Shown piece after piece: positions 1-7,769 of a stretch of 11,311 nt of DNA. The stretch is taken from assembly GCA_039197915.1 (NCBI GenBank), contig JBCCTV010000091.1, positions 1 to 11,311 of the forward strand, given 5' to 3'. This DNA comes from JAJFFW01 sp039197915 (GTDB lineage: Bacteria; Pseudomonadota; Alphaproteobacteria; Caulobacterales; Parvularculaceae). The notes under the pieces were generated by a model, which saw only the letters and a program-made list of their open reading frames with translations, was not told the DNA's origin and did no database searches. A program made the translations under genes and the position numbers. Every line of letters starts with the position of its first letter. Position 1 is the first letter of the stretch.

Positions 1-2
1 AT

Positions 3-656
3 AATTCTCTCCATGAGGAAATACCCCAACATCACTGCCAAAGCAGATGGAAACACCTGCTTTTCGAGCCAAGTCGAAGCTTCTACGCTTATTCTGAACC
101 CGTTCAGCCGGCCTCTACGCAAGCCAAGCGAACCTCATCGGACTGGTCAGTTGACCCAGAATTGTCGCGAATTTCGTTTGTGTCGGTAAAGGCGGGCGAG
201 GTTGGCGAGTCCCACTTTTTCAGGACGGTGACCGGCAACGTCTCGCCAGAGGGGGAAGTTCGTTTAGAGATACCGCTCGAAGCCGTGGAAACGCGAGTAG
301 AAATTCGCAATGAGCGAATGAAGTCGATGTTCTTCGACACACAGACCTACCCTAAAGCAATCCTAACAGCGACCATTCCTGTAGACGAGTACGAAAATTT
401 GAGCGTAGGCGAGCGCCAGCCCGCATCGATTGATGGGCAGCTATCATTACACGGAATGTTGGTTGATTTGTCATCGGAGATTTTTGTGAGCCGCCTCAGC
501 GACGATAAAGTCGTTGTTGAAACGTCCGAGCCCGTGATTCTAGACGTTGTGTCTTTTGGCCTCGGCGACGGATTAGCTGCGCTTCAAGAAATCGCAGGGC
601 TGCCGTCCATTTCGCCCGCCGTGCCGGTCTCCGCGTCGATCGTCTTTACGCAGTAG
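3..656 (+). CDS. YceI-family periplasmic protein, 5' end not resolved
   Basis: YceI proteins are small periplasmic beta-barrels of the lipocalin-like type that bind isoprenoid-like lipids. The family pattern is clear: a first strand WSVDPELSRISF (codons from 144), then a TGNVSPEG turn, the RNERMKSMFFDTQTYPKA block around 310-360, and a C-terminal GLPSISPAVPVSASIVF before the TAG stop at 654-656. The reading frame is open to the window's left edge and has no ATG or GTG. The only usual start codon, TTG at 162, lies after part of the conserved first strand and would cut it off. The gene therefore either begins upstream of the window or is damaged. The 40 or so residues before the domain show no hydrophobic signal peptide, which is odd for this family. 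It converges on the HdeA-like gene. The family call is secure; the start is not, and the substrate is unknown. Confidence 0.8.
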   Translation, partial: NSLHEEIPQHHCQSRWKHLLFEPSRSFYAYSEPVQPASTQAKRTSSDWSVDPELSRISFVSVKAGEVGESHFFRTVTGNVSPEGEVRLEIPLEAVETRVEIRNERMKSMFFDTQTYPKAILTATIPVDEYENLSVGERQPASIDGQLSLHGMLVDLSSEIFVSRLSDDKVVVETSEPVILDVVSFGLGDGLAALQEIAGLPSISPAVPVSASIVFTQ

Positions 657-698
657 GCATCGATCTCAGCGGTTTGCAAGCTAGGTGTGCGCAGTTTA

Positions 699-725
699 GT
701 CGAGCGGCTGGATCTCGACCTTTTG
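699..725 (+). terminator. Weak candidate terminator between convergent genes
   Basis: A 6-base-pair inverted repeat, GTCGAG (699-704) and CTCGAC (714-719), encloses a 9-base loop and is followed by CTTTTG. It sits 43 bases after the YceI stop in the 86-base gap between two convergent genes, where a terminator is expected. The stem is short and the T run is only four bases, so this is a tentative call. Confidence 0.3.
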
Positions 726-742
726 AGATGTTCAATCCGTCT

Positions 743-1117
743 TTATACGCCCGGAGAAACATAAGCCAGCCGTTGGAACAGAACGTCAGCCTTCCGCCAA
801 ACCCGCGCCGAAGGATCCATTCTGCACAGGCTTAGTATTTCGTCGGCAGTCGTTTCCACCGTCAGTGCTCGCAAGTCGCGCCGTCGGTTATCGCGTAGCT
901 GGCGATTTTGTCCGGTGAAAAATCCGTATGCCCACTGGTGGATTGCAACGTAAAACTCTTGCTGCTCGGCGCCTTCCAAAGTCTCATAGATCGATAAGAG
1001 ACGCGAACAAGTGAGCGCGCCAATACCGGCTGTTTCTTGCGCGCTAGCCGGAGGCGAGAATATCGCCAATCCGATCAGGAGCAACAACGCACTTAATTTT
1101 CGATCGACGCATTTCAC
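743..1117 (-). CDS. Small secreted HdeA/Rap1a-like protein
   Basis: This 124-residue protein starts with GTG at 1117. It has a clear Sec signal peptide: basic MKCVDRK, then a leucine-rich core at residues 8-20, and a likely cleavage ASA|Q after residue 26. The mature part of about 98 residues has the layout of the HdeA/Rap1a group of small periplasmic helical proteins: a cysteine near its start (C37), a WAYGFFTGQN block (62-71), and a second cysteine (C98) followed by a short helix. The two cysteines probably form a disulfide. HdeA is an acid-stress chaperone and Rap1a is an immunity protein against a type VI effector; which role applies here cannot be told from sequence. It lies 68 bases behind the RND permease on the same strand with no obvious terminator between, so it may be co-transcribed. 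A G-rich stretch about 9 bases before the start is a weak ribosome binding site. The secreted two-cysteine call is firm; the family is moderately sure. Confidence 0.7.
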   Translation of the reverse strand: MKCVDRKLSALLLLIGLAIFSPPASAQETAGIGALTCSRLLSIYETLEGAEQQEFYVAIHQWAYGFFTGQNRQLRDNRRRDLRALTVETTADEILSLCRMDPSARVWRKADVLFQRLAYVSPGV

Positions 1118-1185
1118 TTCAGGCCCCCCAAGACGTTGTTTTTCGGCAGTCTATCAAGCTGGAGCGGGCGTTTACAGGTGTGCGT

Positions 1186-4100
1186 TTAGTGGTCTGGTGC
1201 GGCGTTTTTGAAGCTCGGACCAACAAGAATTGCGAGCGCCGGGATCAGAAACAAGACCACAAACACGGAAAATAAGGCGCCAAAACTCAAAGATATCGCC
1301 ATCGGGATCAGAAATTGCGCTTGTAGCGATCGTTCAAAGAGGAGGGGAGCGAGCCCAGCGGTCGTTGTCATGGCGGTAAGAGTGATCGGTCTGAAACGGC
1401 GGCTAGCGGCTTCGATCAAGGCGTCTTTGCGCGGCGTCCCGGCTTGAACGCCTTCGACGTAACGCAGAACGAGAACAAGCGATCCGTTGATGACGAGACC
1501 TGCGAGCCCAATTACGCCAAATACGGACAAAAAGCTGACCGGATAGCCAAGTAAAATATGCCCGGCGAAGGCGGCGAACGCGCTAAAGGGAATGGTGGCG
1601 AGCACGATAACGGCGAGCCGCAAGCTTTGAAACGTCACCGCTAATATCGCAAAGATTGCGAACAAGGCTCCGAGAGCAAGCGTTTGTAAGACTGCGATTG
1701 CGGCGCCGTCATCTTCCGTTGCGCCGCCAAATCGCCATGTGAGATCCGGGTAGCTTGCGACGAGGCCAGGCGCAATTTGCCTTGCGAATATGTCCTCCAA
1801 AACGCTTGGTTCGAGCACGTCTAGATTTACATTTGCAGTGACAGAAACTGTCGTCGCCCCATCAACGCGGTTGATCTCCTGGACAGCGCGCTGTCGGATT
1901 GGGTTGGCGACGTCGGAGAGAAACACCGGCGCGCCGGTAGGACTTGTAATGACGATTTCATCAAGTGCGGCTTCGCGTCGAAGGTCGGCGAGCGGCGGCC
2001 GAACGCGAATGCGAAGTTCGTCTTCACCGCGCAGTTGTCGACGCACTTCGGCGCCCTCAAACCGGCTCCGCAAAGACTGCCCGATTGCGAGATCCGTGAC
2101 GCCCAAGACCTGACCTTCGGTCGTCAGCTGGTAGGCCAGTTGTGGTTTGCCAAGAGAGAAACCGTCGTCGATGTCTTCAACGCCGGTGTAGGCCCCGAGC
2201 TGTGTGGCGGCTTCCGACGCCGCTTGGCGTAATATCGCTAAGTCCGGGTGCGAAAGTTCCGCCGTTAAATCTTCGCCGGCGCCGGGCCCAATGCGAAATT
2301 CTAACGAGAATGTCTCGACATCCGCCACCGGGGGAATTTGTGATCGCCACCGGGTTGCAAATTCCGCGAGCGGATAGTCCCGTTCCTCAGACGCGACAAA
2401 AACAACGTCTACGGAGCCCTGTTCGCTTGATGAGCCGCCTGCATTAATCAGTGTAGCGACGCGCCCCGCGCCATTGTCGATCGAGTTCGAGGCCCGTTCT
2501 GCGGCCCGGGCGAGGGTCTCCGCGTAACCGATGGTCGCGTTAAACGGGGCATCAACCGCCATTTTGTATGTCGCTGTAACGGTTCGGCTTTCAACCGATG
2601 GCCCCAGGCGCACAGGCAGGCGGCCAGAGATTATAAAGCCAACGACGACAATTCCCGCCGCCACAAACACTATCACGGTAAAGAGTGGAACGCTGATCGC
2701 AGCTTTCACCATCGGTTCGTAAACGTTGCGTTCAAAAGAGCGCACCAGGGCGGAGGTGCGGGAGCTTATGGCGTCGAGGGGGCCAAAACTTCGTCCGCCT
2801 TCTCCGGCGCCCGAATGGGCGAGGTGGGCTGGCAGGATGAATAATGCTTCAACAAGCGAAAACACAAAAACGATAATCGCAACAAGGGGAATACTGATTA
2901 AAAATTTCCCGAGGTCGCCCGGCACGAAGAGGAGCGGAATGAACGCAATGATGTTTGTTGTCACCGCGAGCAAGACTGGGGCCAGCATCCGCTGTGCGCC
3001 TTCGGCCGCTGCCTGCATCGGCGGCAGCCCCTCTTCGATGCGCCCAAAGACCGCTTCGCCAACGATAATGGCGTCGTCAACCACAACGCCTAGAACCAAA
3101 ATGAAAGCGAAAAGCGAGAGCTGATTGATCGTGACATCGAAGAGTATGAAGGCGCTCAAAGAAGCGACAATTGCGACGGGAACGCCAGCAGAAACCCAAA
3201 AGGCGACCCGTGGTTCAAGAAAAAGCGCCAGCAAGACAAGGATTAGAAAAAATCCGAGTACGCCATTTTCGGACAGCAGTTGCAATCGATCTCGGTAGTC
3301 GCGCGTTATGTCGAGCAATTGGATGAATTCGACAGTGTCGGGATATTCCTTATCGAGTTCGCGAAATAAGTCCTCGACGGCGCCAGCGACGCGGAGCGGT
3401 TTTTGCCGTCCAACCTGTTGAACCTGCACGGCGAAGCCTGGTTCGCCGTTTATCCTGAAATAATTGTCCGTATCCCGAAACCCATCACGGAGTTTTGCAA
3501 TATCGCCGAGGCGCAAGATCCCGCGCTCTGTGGTGACGATCGGCACGTTTGCGAAATCGCTGGCGCGCTCTTTTCGGCCTTCGCTCCGCAGGAGAAGTTG
3601 CCGATTGCTTGTACGAACGGATCCAGCCGGCGTATCTGCTGAAAATTGGGAGATGCGCTGGGCAACATCCGCATAAGAAAGCCCAAGGCTGCGCAGCGTC
3701 GTTTCGGGGATCTCGATTGAGATCTCCGGCGTGCGGAGGCCTTCTAGGTCAACTTGGGAAACTTCTGGTAGGGCGAGCAGGCGATCTTTGAGCGACGTCG
3801 CAAAAAGATAGAGTTCGCTCTCGGGCGCATCAATTTTAACGGCGTATCGCAGCACTGTTTCGCGTATTTCAGCGAGCGTTGTTCTCGGCGGCTCCGCTTC
3901 ATCAGGGAACGTCTCAATGCTGTCGACCGCATTTCTTATATCTTGCAACGCAAGATCGCGATTTTCACCTTCCTGCAGCTCCACATAGACCCGCGCCACG
4001 CCCTCCGTTGCATTCGCGGTAACTTTCTTGGTTGCTTCAAGGCCGGTCACCTCACTTTCGATCGGTAAAATAACGCCCTCGACAATCTCTTGTGGGCTTG

Positions 4101-4305
4101 CGCCGAAATATTCCACCGTGATTGTGACGATGTCTTGCTCGATCGTCGGCAAAACCTCCTGCTTGACCACGCTAATGCTTGCGATGCCAGCGAGCACGAG
4201 CGTCGCCATCAATAAATTTGCCGCGTAGGCGTTGCGCGCGAACCAAGCGATCAGCCCGCCTGTTTCGACCCGGGTATATGAGCGTTGGTCGTCGCTTTCG
4301 CTCAT
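1186..4305 (-). CDS. RND efflux pump inner-membrane permease, AcrB-like (HAE1 type)
   Basis: This is the proton-driven pump subunit of a tripartite efflux system. At 1,039 residues it has the family's usual length, with a duplicated plan: transmembrane segment 1 (about 27-47), a large periplasmic domain, segments 2-6 (about 345-490), segment 7 (about 540-560), a second periplasmic domain, and segments 8-12 to the C-terminus. The proton-relay aspartates D410 and D411 sit in VVVDDAIIVGE and match AcrB D407/D408. R970 and T977, in RRFRPITLT, match AcrB R971/T978. The AcrB K940 position is isoleucine (I939, in GLVINGSLVLV). Its ATG overlaps the adaptor stop by 4 bases (4302-4305), and no Shine-Dalgarno sequence precedes it, so translation probably depends on the adaptor gene. 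The substrate cannot be inferred; this divergent RND group includes pumps for drugs, dyes, bile salts and lipids. A metal (CusA) pump is less likely. Confidence 0.95.
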   Translation of the reverse strand: MSESDDQRSYTRVETGGLIAWFARNAYAANLLMATLVLAGIASISVVKQEVLPTIEQDIVTITVEYFGASPQEIVEGVILPIESEVTGLEATKKVTANATEGVARVYVELQEGENRDLALQDIRNAVDSIETFPDEAEPPRTTLAEIRETVLRYAVKIDAPESELYLFATSLKDRLLALPEVSQVDLEGLRTPEISIEIPETTLRSLGLSYADVAQRISQFSADTPAGSVRTSNRQLLLRSEGRKERASDFANVPIVTTERGILRLGDIAKLRDGFRDTDNYFRINGEPGFAVQVQQVGRQKPLRVAGAVEDLFRELDKEYPDTVEFIQLLDITRDYRDRLQLLSENGVLGFFLILVLLALFLEPRVAFWVSAGVPVAIVASLSAFILFDVTINQLSLFAFILVLGVVVDDAIIVGEAVFGRIEEGLPPMQAAAEGAQRMLAPVLLAVTTNIIAFIPLLFVPGDLGKFLISIPLVAIIVFVFSLVEALFILPAHLAHSGAGEGGRSFGPLDAISSRTSALVRSFERNVYEPMVKAAISVPLFTVIVFVAAGIVVVGFIISGRLPVRLGPSVESRTVTATYKMAVDAPFNATIGYAETLARAAERASNSIDNGAGRVATLINAGGSSSEQGSVDVVFVASEERDYPLAEFATRWRSQIPPVADVETFSLEFRIGPGAGEDLTAELSHPDLAILRQAASEAATQLGAYTGVEDIDDGFSLGKPQLAYQLTTEGQVLGVTDLAIGQSLRSRFEGAEVRRQLRGEDELRIRVRPPLADLRREAALDEIVITSPTGAPVFLSDVANPIRQRAVQEINRVDGATTVSVTANVNLDVLEPSVLEDIFARQIAPGLVASYPDLTWRFGGATEDDGAAIAVLQTLALGALFAIFAILAVTFQSLRLAVIVLATIPFSAFAAFAGHILLGYPVSFLSVFGVIGLAGLVINGSLVLVLRYVEGVQAGTPRKDALIEAASRRFRPITLTAMTTTAGLAPLLFERSLQAQFLIPMAISLSFGALFSVFVVLFLIPALAILVGPSFKNAAPDH

Positions 4306-5957
4306 GGGCTTTGCGGCGTTGATGCGTGCGCGTTCTCGTCGTCTGTCGGACGCGTCAGCGATTTCGCGAGCTTGTTAACGTGAAAGCCCGCTCGCGCCCA
4401 ATTCCCGGCGCCAGCATTGGCGCAGTCTTCGGCAGGCGCCGCGCTATTGCGCTCTACGGAACGACCGGATGCGCATTGATAGAAGTCCGTCATACTGTCA
4501 TGCGTGTACTGAGCGCTATCTAAAGCGAAACGCCCCAAGTCTTTGGCGATGTCACCGGTGGCCGAGAGCGCCTTTCGGGCGGTCGCCAAATCAAAAGCGG
4601 TAAAGTAAAACGCGCCTGAACGGACGTCGGGAAGTGACCCGTCCCCAGAGGCGTTGTTGTCTGGCTTCTCGGGTTCCAACGAGGCGAATACAGTCGGCGC
4701 AAGCTCCTCTTCATACGAAGAAATTGACCGATCATTTTGCGCTTCGTCTGGCGTTACCAGCAACGTTCCGGGTATGGCGGTGGCGAGCCTGCTCACCACC
4801 AGCGCGTCGCCCTGCACGAAATCGCCCCTAATGAAAGCGCTTTCGGCAACCCTTTGAACAAGTTCAATCTGGCGGAAGGCAAGCCGGCTTTCTGCGGTGC
4901 GAACGGCGACGAGATCATTTTCGCGCAATGCGGCAGCTGGCGCCTCGAATACGTCTTCAATATTGCCGACTGAGATGCGCAGCTTGATATAGGCGCCGAG
5001 GAGTATAGGCGGCGCGCCGACGTTTTCACTTTCCAAGGCCAATGGGTCATCAATTGCAGCGATGATAATCCCGAGACGTGATGCTTCGGATACGGATCCA
5101 GAGACCGAGAGCAGCGAGGCTTGCCGTGCCGTATTTTGATCGCTGAGCGCCGGGAAGGCCGCGATCGCACCTGCCCCCTCGCTTGAATTGCCCGCATCAT
5201 CAGAAAGCTGATCACTACTTGGACCAGACTGGCGAACGCGCAGCCTTTGAACAACCGTTTGCGGCGCTTCCGCCTCAACCCAGAACGTACTCACATCGGC
5301 GACTGAACCGAGCGTTGCGCCGACGGTCGCAAAATCGCCAATGTCGGCATTCTCGGCGATAACTAATGCGTCGAAGGGGAAAGAAATCTCTGTACGTTGT
5401 AGATTAAGATCTGCGGTTTTCTGGGTGCTAAGGGCTTCGGCGAGCGCTGCCCTGGCGTCAGCGAGTTGTGGCTCCCGCAGCGCAAGCGCCGCGTCTATGG
5501 TCAGGTCTGGGGCCACATCGGCAACGAGTGCGGCCTCTTGTTCGGCGACTTTACGGCGCCCTAGTTCGAGCGACAGCGCCGCGCGCGCCCGCGCAACAGC
5601 CGCCGCCGCCGCTGCAGCGTTCGCCTCGTAATCGTCAGCCTCAATCGTAACAGCGGCTTCCCCCGCTGGAATAACGCCGCCGATCCGCAGCATCGGGTGA
5701 ACGCTTGCGATGCGACCGGCGACCTGGGCCTGAATGTCGGCTTCCGTTTGCGCCCGCGCGACGCCGACGGCATCCACAATAAATGGCGTTGTTTTCGGTT
5801 GAAGCTCCTGTAGCTGCACAATGACGCTTCGCTCGCCCTGGTCTCTCGGTTGCGGCGAGCTTTTTGTGACAATCAGTAGGAACACAATGCCAACGGCGAT
5901 GCCGAGAACAGTGAGCGACAGTCCGAAAGAGCTCAGCCTACGAATAAATCCTATCAT
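4302..5957 (-). CDS. RND efflux periplasmic adaptor (HlyD/AcrA family) with a long C-terminal extension
   Basis: The adaptor joins the permease to the outer-membrane channel. It has an N-terminal membrane anchor (about 8-30) with no lipobox cysteine, so it looks anchored by a transmembrane helix. Then come a first lipoyl half (about 70-108, with IQAQVAGRIASVHP), an alanine-rich helical hairpin (about 110-188), a second lipoyl half starting RTEISFPFDALV (188-199), a beta-barrel and a membrane-proximal domain to about 403. A low-complexity insertion rich in S, D, G and A (about 244-277) interrupts the barrel region. The protein has 551 residues, while adaptors are usually near 400; the surplus is a C-terminal tail (about 407-551) holding an acidic linker, a helical stretch and cysteines C495 and C512. 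The start is well supported: AGGAG lies 6 bases before the ATG, which overlaps the channel gene stop by 4 bases. The tail's function is unknown. Confidence 0.93.
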   Translation of the reverse strand: MIGFIRRLSSFGLSLTVLGIAVGIVFLLIVTKSSPQPRDQGERSVIVQLQELQPKTTPFIVDAVGVARAQTEADIQAQVAGRIASVHPMLRIGGVIPAGEAAVTIEADDYEANAAAAAAAVARARAALSLELGRRKVAEQEAALVADVAPDLTIDAALALREPQLADARAALAEALSTQKTADLNLQRTEISFPFDALVIAENADIGDFATVGATLGSVADVSTFWVEAEAPQTVVQRLRVRQSGPSSDQLSDDAGNSSEGAGAIAAFPALSDQNTARQASLLSVSGSVSEASRLGIIIAAIDDPLALESENVGAPPILLGAYIKLRISVGNIEDVFEAPAAALRENDLVAVRTAESRLAFRQIELVQRVAESAFIRGDFVQGDALVVSRLATAIPGTLLVTPDEAQNDRSISSYEEELAPTVFASLEPEKPDNNASGDGSLPDVRSGAFYFTAFDLATARKALSATGDIAKDLGRFALDSAQYTHDSMTDFYQCASGRSVERNSAAPAEDCANAGAGNWARAGFHVNKLAKSLTRPTDDENAHASTPQSP

Positions 5958-7435
5958 TCCTCACTCCTATTGAGTGCAGTGTTGTCGACGGCCAAAACGA
6001 TTGGCCGTCCATCTGGTAAAGCGCCAAGCGCCTCCAACAAGTCGGTGCGGAATTGCAAAGCATCGCGCGTCGCCGCCAATAAATCCGATTGGGCGGTGAG
6101 ATAGCTCTGTTGCGCGATTAGAACGTTCGTAAAGTCACTTGCTCCATAGGCGTAATTCGTTTGCGCAGCTTTGAAGTTGGCGTTTGCGGTTTTGGTGCGC
6201 GCCGCCAGTAAGGCGACCCGCTCGCGCTGGCGCTCCTCCCGGATGAGGTTGTCATTTACCGACGCAATGGCGTCGAGCCAGGCTTGTGAAAAATTAGCGG
6301 AGGCTTCATCGAAGGCGGCGCGGGCGCGTTTGCGCTGCGCCACCCGGGCGCCGCCTTCAAAGAGTGACTGGGATATTTGTGCGACCAAGGCGAAAATTAC
6401 GGTCTGTGCGGATTGAAAACCCGGGCCGATCTGAAAAGAAGGGCCAGACGCAGTAGCCGACAGAACAACGTCCGGGAAGAAATTCGCAAGCGCTTCGGCG
6501 GCGCGGTAGTCTGCTGCGATTAGCGTTTCACGCGCCGCAACGAGGTCCGGGCGCCTGGCGATCAGCGACAACGGTACGCCGACGTCTATATTGGCGTTAT
6601 CGAACGCAGGGACGTCGTCTGGCCCCTGGTCTTGGCGATCCGGAGCGGCGCCCGTCAACACGTCAAGGCGGCTTTCGGCCAACGCAACAAGTGTTTCAAT
6701 CGTTGGGCGTTGCGCTTCAAGCGTGGCCAAGACATCGTCTTGCTGCAGTAAATCTGCTGCTGGCCCCGCGCCCCTGGCGAAACGAGCCGCCGCAAGCTGG
6801 CGCAACGCCCGCGCGGCGTTGAGTTGGGTGTCCAGGAGGGCGAGGTTGCGCCGCGCTTCGCCCGCGTCTGCGAAGGCGTCCCCGACCGCATGCGCGAGTT
6901 GCAGCCTTGAGACCAGATAATCGCCGGCTGACGCCTTGGCGTCGCGCCGCGCAGCTCCTGCGGTGGCTCTTCGTCGCCCGGAGAAGTCAGGCGCCCAGGA
7001 AATCTGCCCGTTTCCCGCCGATGCGCCGCTGCTGACGACGCCGTCGAGGCTTTCGATTTGCGTGTAGTTGCCGCCCGCTGAGATGGACGGAAACAATGCC
7101 GCTCGGGCTTCGGCGGCGAGCGCTTCTGCTTGAACCAAGCGTGCTTCGGCGGCCGCTAGGGAAAAATTGTTCGCTAGCGCGCGGTCGATAAGGTCAACGA
7201 GCGCTGGGTTGTCGATCCCTGAAACTGAAATCGGGGCCGCCGATGCACTATTGTCGGGATCGAGCGCGGCATACGCATCGCTAATGACGGTCGGCATTGG
7301 CGGCTTGGTGTCTACCGCCACAAGGGCGCACCCGTTTAGAAATAGGGCGCATGCGAGCAGCACAATATTGCGCTGCAACGAAAATTGCTCGTGTGTTGCA
7401 GCGCGCGTTCGATCTCTCGACCGCTTAGTTGTCAT
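5954..7435 (-). CDS. RND efflux outer-membrane channel lipoprotein (OprM/NodT, TolC superfamily)
   Basis: This is the exit duct of the pump, a trimeric outer-membrane barrel with a long periplasmic helical tunnel. It carries two OEP repeats. The family signature between them is clear: LSLIARRPDLVAAR, then ADYRAAEALANFFPDVVLSA. A second-repeat YAYGASDFTNVLIAQQSYL follows near the end. A lipobox LNGC follows a hydrophobic core IVLLACALF, giving an acylated N-terminus. The frame is open up to a GTG at 7549, which would put the lipobox cysteine at residue 74, too deep for a signal peptide. From the ATG at 7435 the cysteine is residue 36 and the protein has 493 residues, normal for the family, so I chose it. 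ATGs at 7444, 7456 and 7474 are alternatives, and none has a convincing ribosome binding site. It is the first gene of the efflux operon and overlaps the adaptor by ATGA at 5954-5957. Confidence 0.9.
   Translation of the reverse strand: MTTKRSRDRTRAATHEQFSLQRNIVLLACALFLNGCALVAVDTKPPMPTVISDAYAALDPDNSASAAPISVSGIDNPALVDLIDRALANNFSLAAAEARLVQAEALAAEARAALFPSISAGGNYTQIESLDGVVSSGASAGNGQISWAPDFSGRRRATAGAARRDAKASAGDYLVSRLQLAHAVGDAFADAGEARRNLALLDTQLNAARALRQLAAARFARGAGPAADLLQQDDVLATLEAQRPTIETLVALAESRLDVLTGAAPDRQDQGPDDVPAFDNANIDVGVPLSLIARRPDLVAARETLIAADYRAAEALANFFPDVVLSATASGPSFQIGPGFQSAQTVIFALVAQISQSLFEGGARVAQRKRARAAFDEASANFSQAWLDAIASVNDNLIREERQRERVALLAARTKTANANFKAAQTNYAYGASDFTNVLIAQQSYLTAQSDLLAATRDALQFRTDLLEALGALPDGRPIVLAVDNTALNRSEE
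5958..5970 (-). promoter_or_regulatory. Ribosome binding site of the adaptor gene
   Basis: On the minus strand the bases before the adaptor ATG read TAGGAGTGAGGA. AGGAG lies 6 bases from the start, and it lies inside the end of the channel gene. It fixes the adaptor start. The permease junction has the same ATGA overlap but no such site, which suggests that the permease depends on the adaptor for translation. Confidence 0.7.
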
Positions 7436-7554
7436 CGCCACCATATGCTTACGCATCCCCAACGACGTCAGCATGGCGCGCCGATGGGCGGCAGTAAAGC
7501 GAGAAACCTCCCGACCCAACCCATGAAACCACATCGCTACAGCACGCACGCCTT

Positions 7555-7567
7555 GATTGCCGTTATA
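7555..7567 (+). repeat. Direct repeat copy 1, GATTGCCGTTATA
   Basis: This 13-base element matches a second copy at 7653-7665 in 12 of 13 positions; the start-to-start distance is 98 bases. It overlaps the best candidate -10 region of the efflux operon. It could be an operator for a regulator encoded elsewhere. One pair of 13-mers can also arise by chance, so function is unproven. Confidence 0.45.
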
Positions 7568-7589
7568 TTTTAGGGGGCTATTTGCGGTT

Positions 7590-7607
7590 CAGGGTCTCGA
7601 AGACCTG
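7590..7607. promoter_or_regulatory. Inverted repeat upstream of the efflux operon
   Basis: CAGG-G-TCT, loop CGA, AGACCTG: seven paired bases with one bulged G. It lies just upstream of the candidate efflux -10 region. No T run follows on either strand, so it is not a standard terminator. It could be a protein-binding site or a chance repeat. Confidence 0.3.
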
Positions 7608-7652
7608 AAAAAGAGCTGACATCACCTTCCGTCGAACGTTTTCTCGCCGCGA

Positions 7653-7680
7653 GATTGCCGTCATACTCGTTCACGCAATC
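7653..7680. repeat. Direct repeat copy 2 (GATTGCCGTCATA) with an inverted GCAATC
   Basis: Copy 2 of the 13-base repeat covers 7653-7665. Its GATTGC end (7653-7658) also pairs as an inverted repeat with GCAATC (7675-7680), separated by 16 bases. Such a dyad near the middle of a divergent intergenic region resembles a dimeric regulator site. No regulator gene is in the window to match it. Confidence 0.4.
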
Positions 7681-7739
7681 GGCAGGCTAGCGACGCACCT
7701 CACGTGCGCGTCTATAGTCTGAAGCATTTTTAGCGGGTG

Positions 7740-7762
7740 CATGCCTGGAAAAGACAGGCATG
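7740..7762 (+). promoter_or_regulatory. Perfect 8-bp hairpin in the leader of the alpha-2-macroglobulin gene
   Basis: CATGCCTG (7740-7747) and CAGGCATG (7755-7762) are exact inverted repeats around a 7-base loop GAAAAGA. In RNA, G-U pairs could extend the stem by two. It ends 7 bases before the likely Shine-Dalgarno AGGTGGG and has no T run, so it is not a terminator. It may protect the mRNA, modulate translation, or act as an operator in DNA. Confidence 0.5.
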
Positions 7763-7769
7763 TGGGGAC

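Noticed and set aside
2726..3124. 132-codon plus-strand frame
   Set aside because: It is antisense to the central transmembrane region of the permease and is a compositional shadow.
4793..5278. 161-codon open frame on the minus strand in another frame of the adaptor gene
   Set aside because: The adaptor frame carries the conserved pattern, ATGA couplings and a good ribosome site. This frame is R/S/L-rich and resembles nothing.
7590..7607. Inverted repeat as a rho-independent terminator
   Set aside because: No T run follows on either strand, and it lies between two divergent gene starts, where a terminator is not expected.
7713..7718. TATAGT as a -10 box for the alpha-2-macroglobulin gene
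   Set aside because: No -35-like hexamer lies 16-18 bases upstream, so I do not call a promoter.
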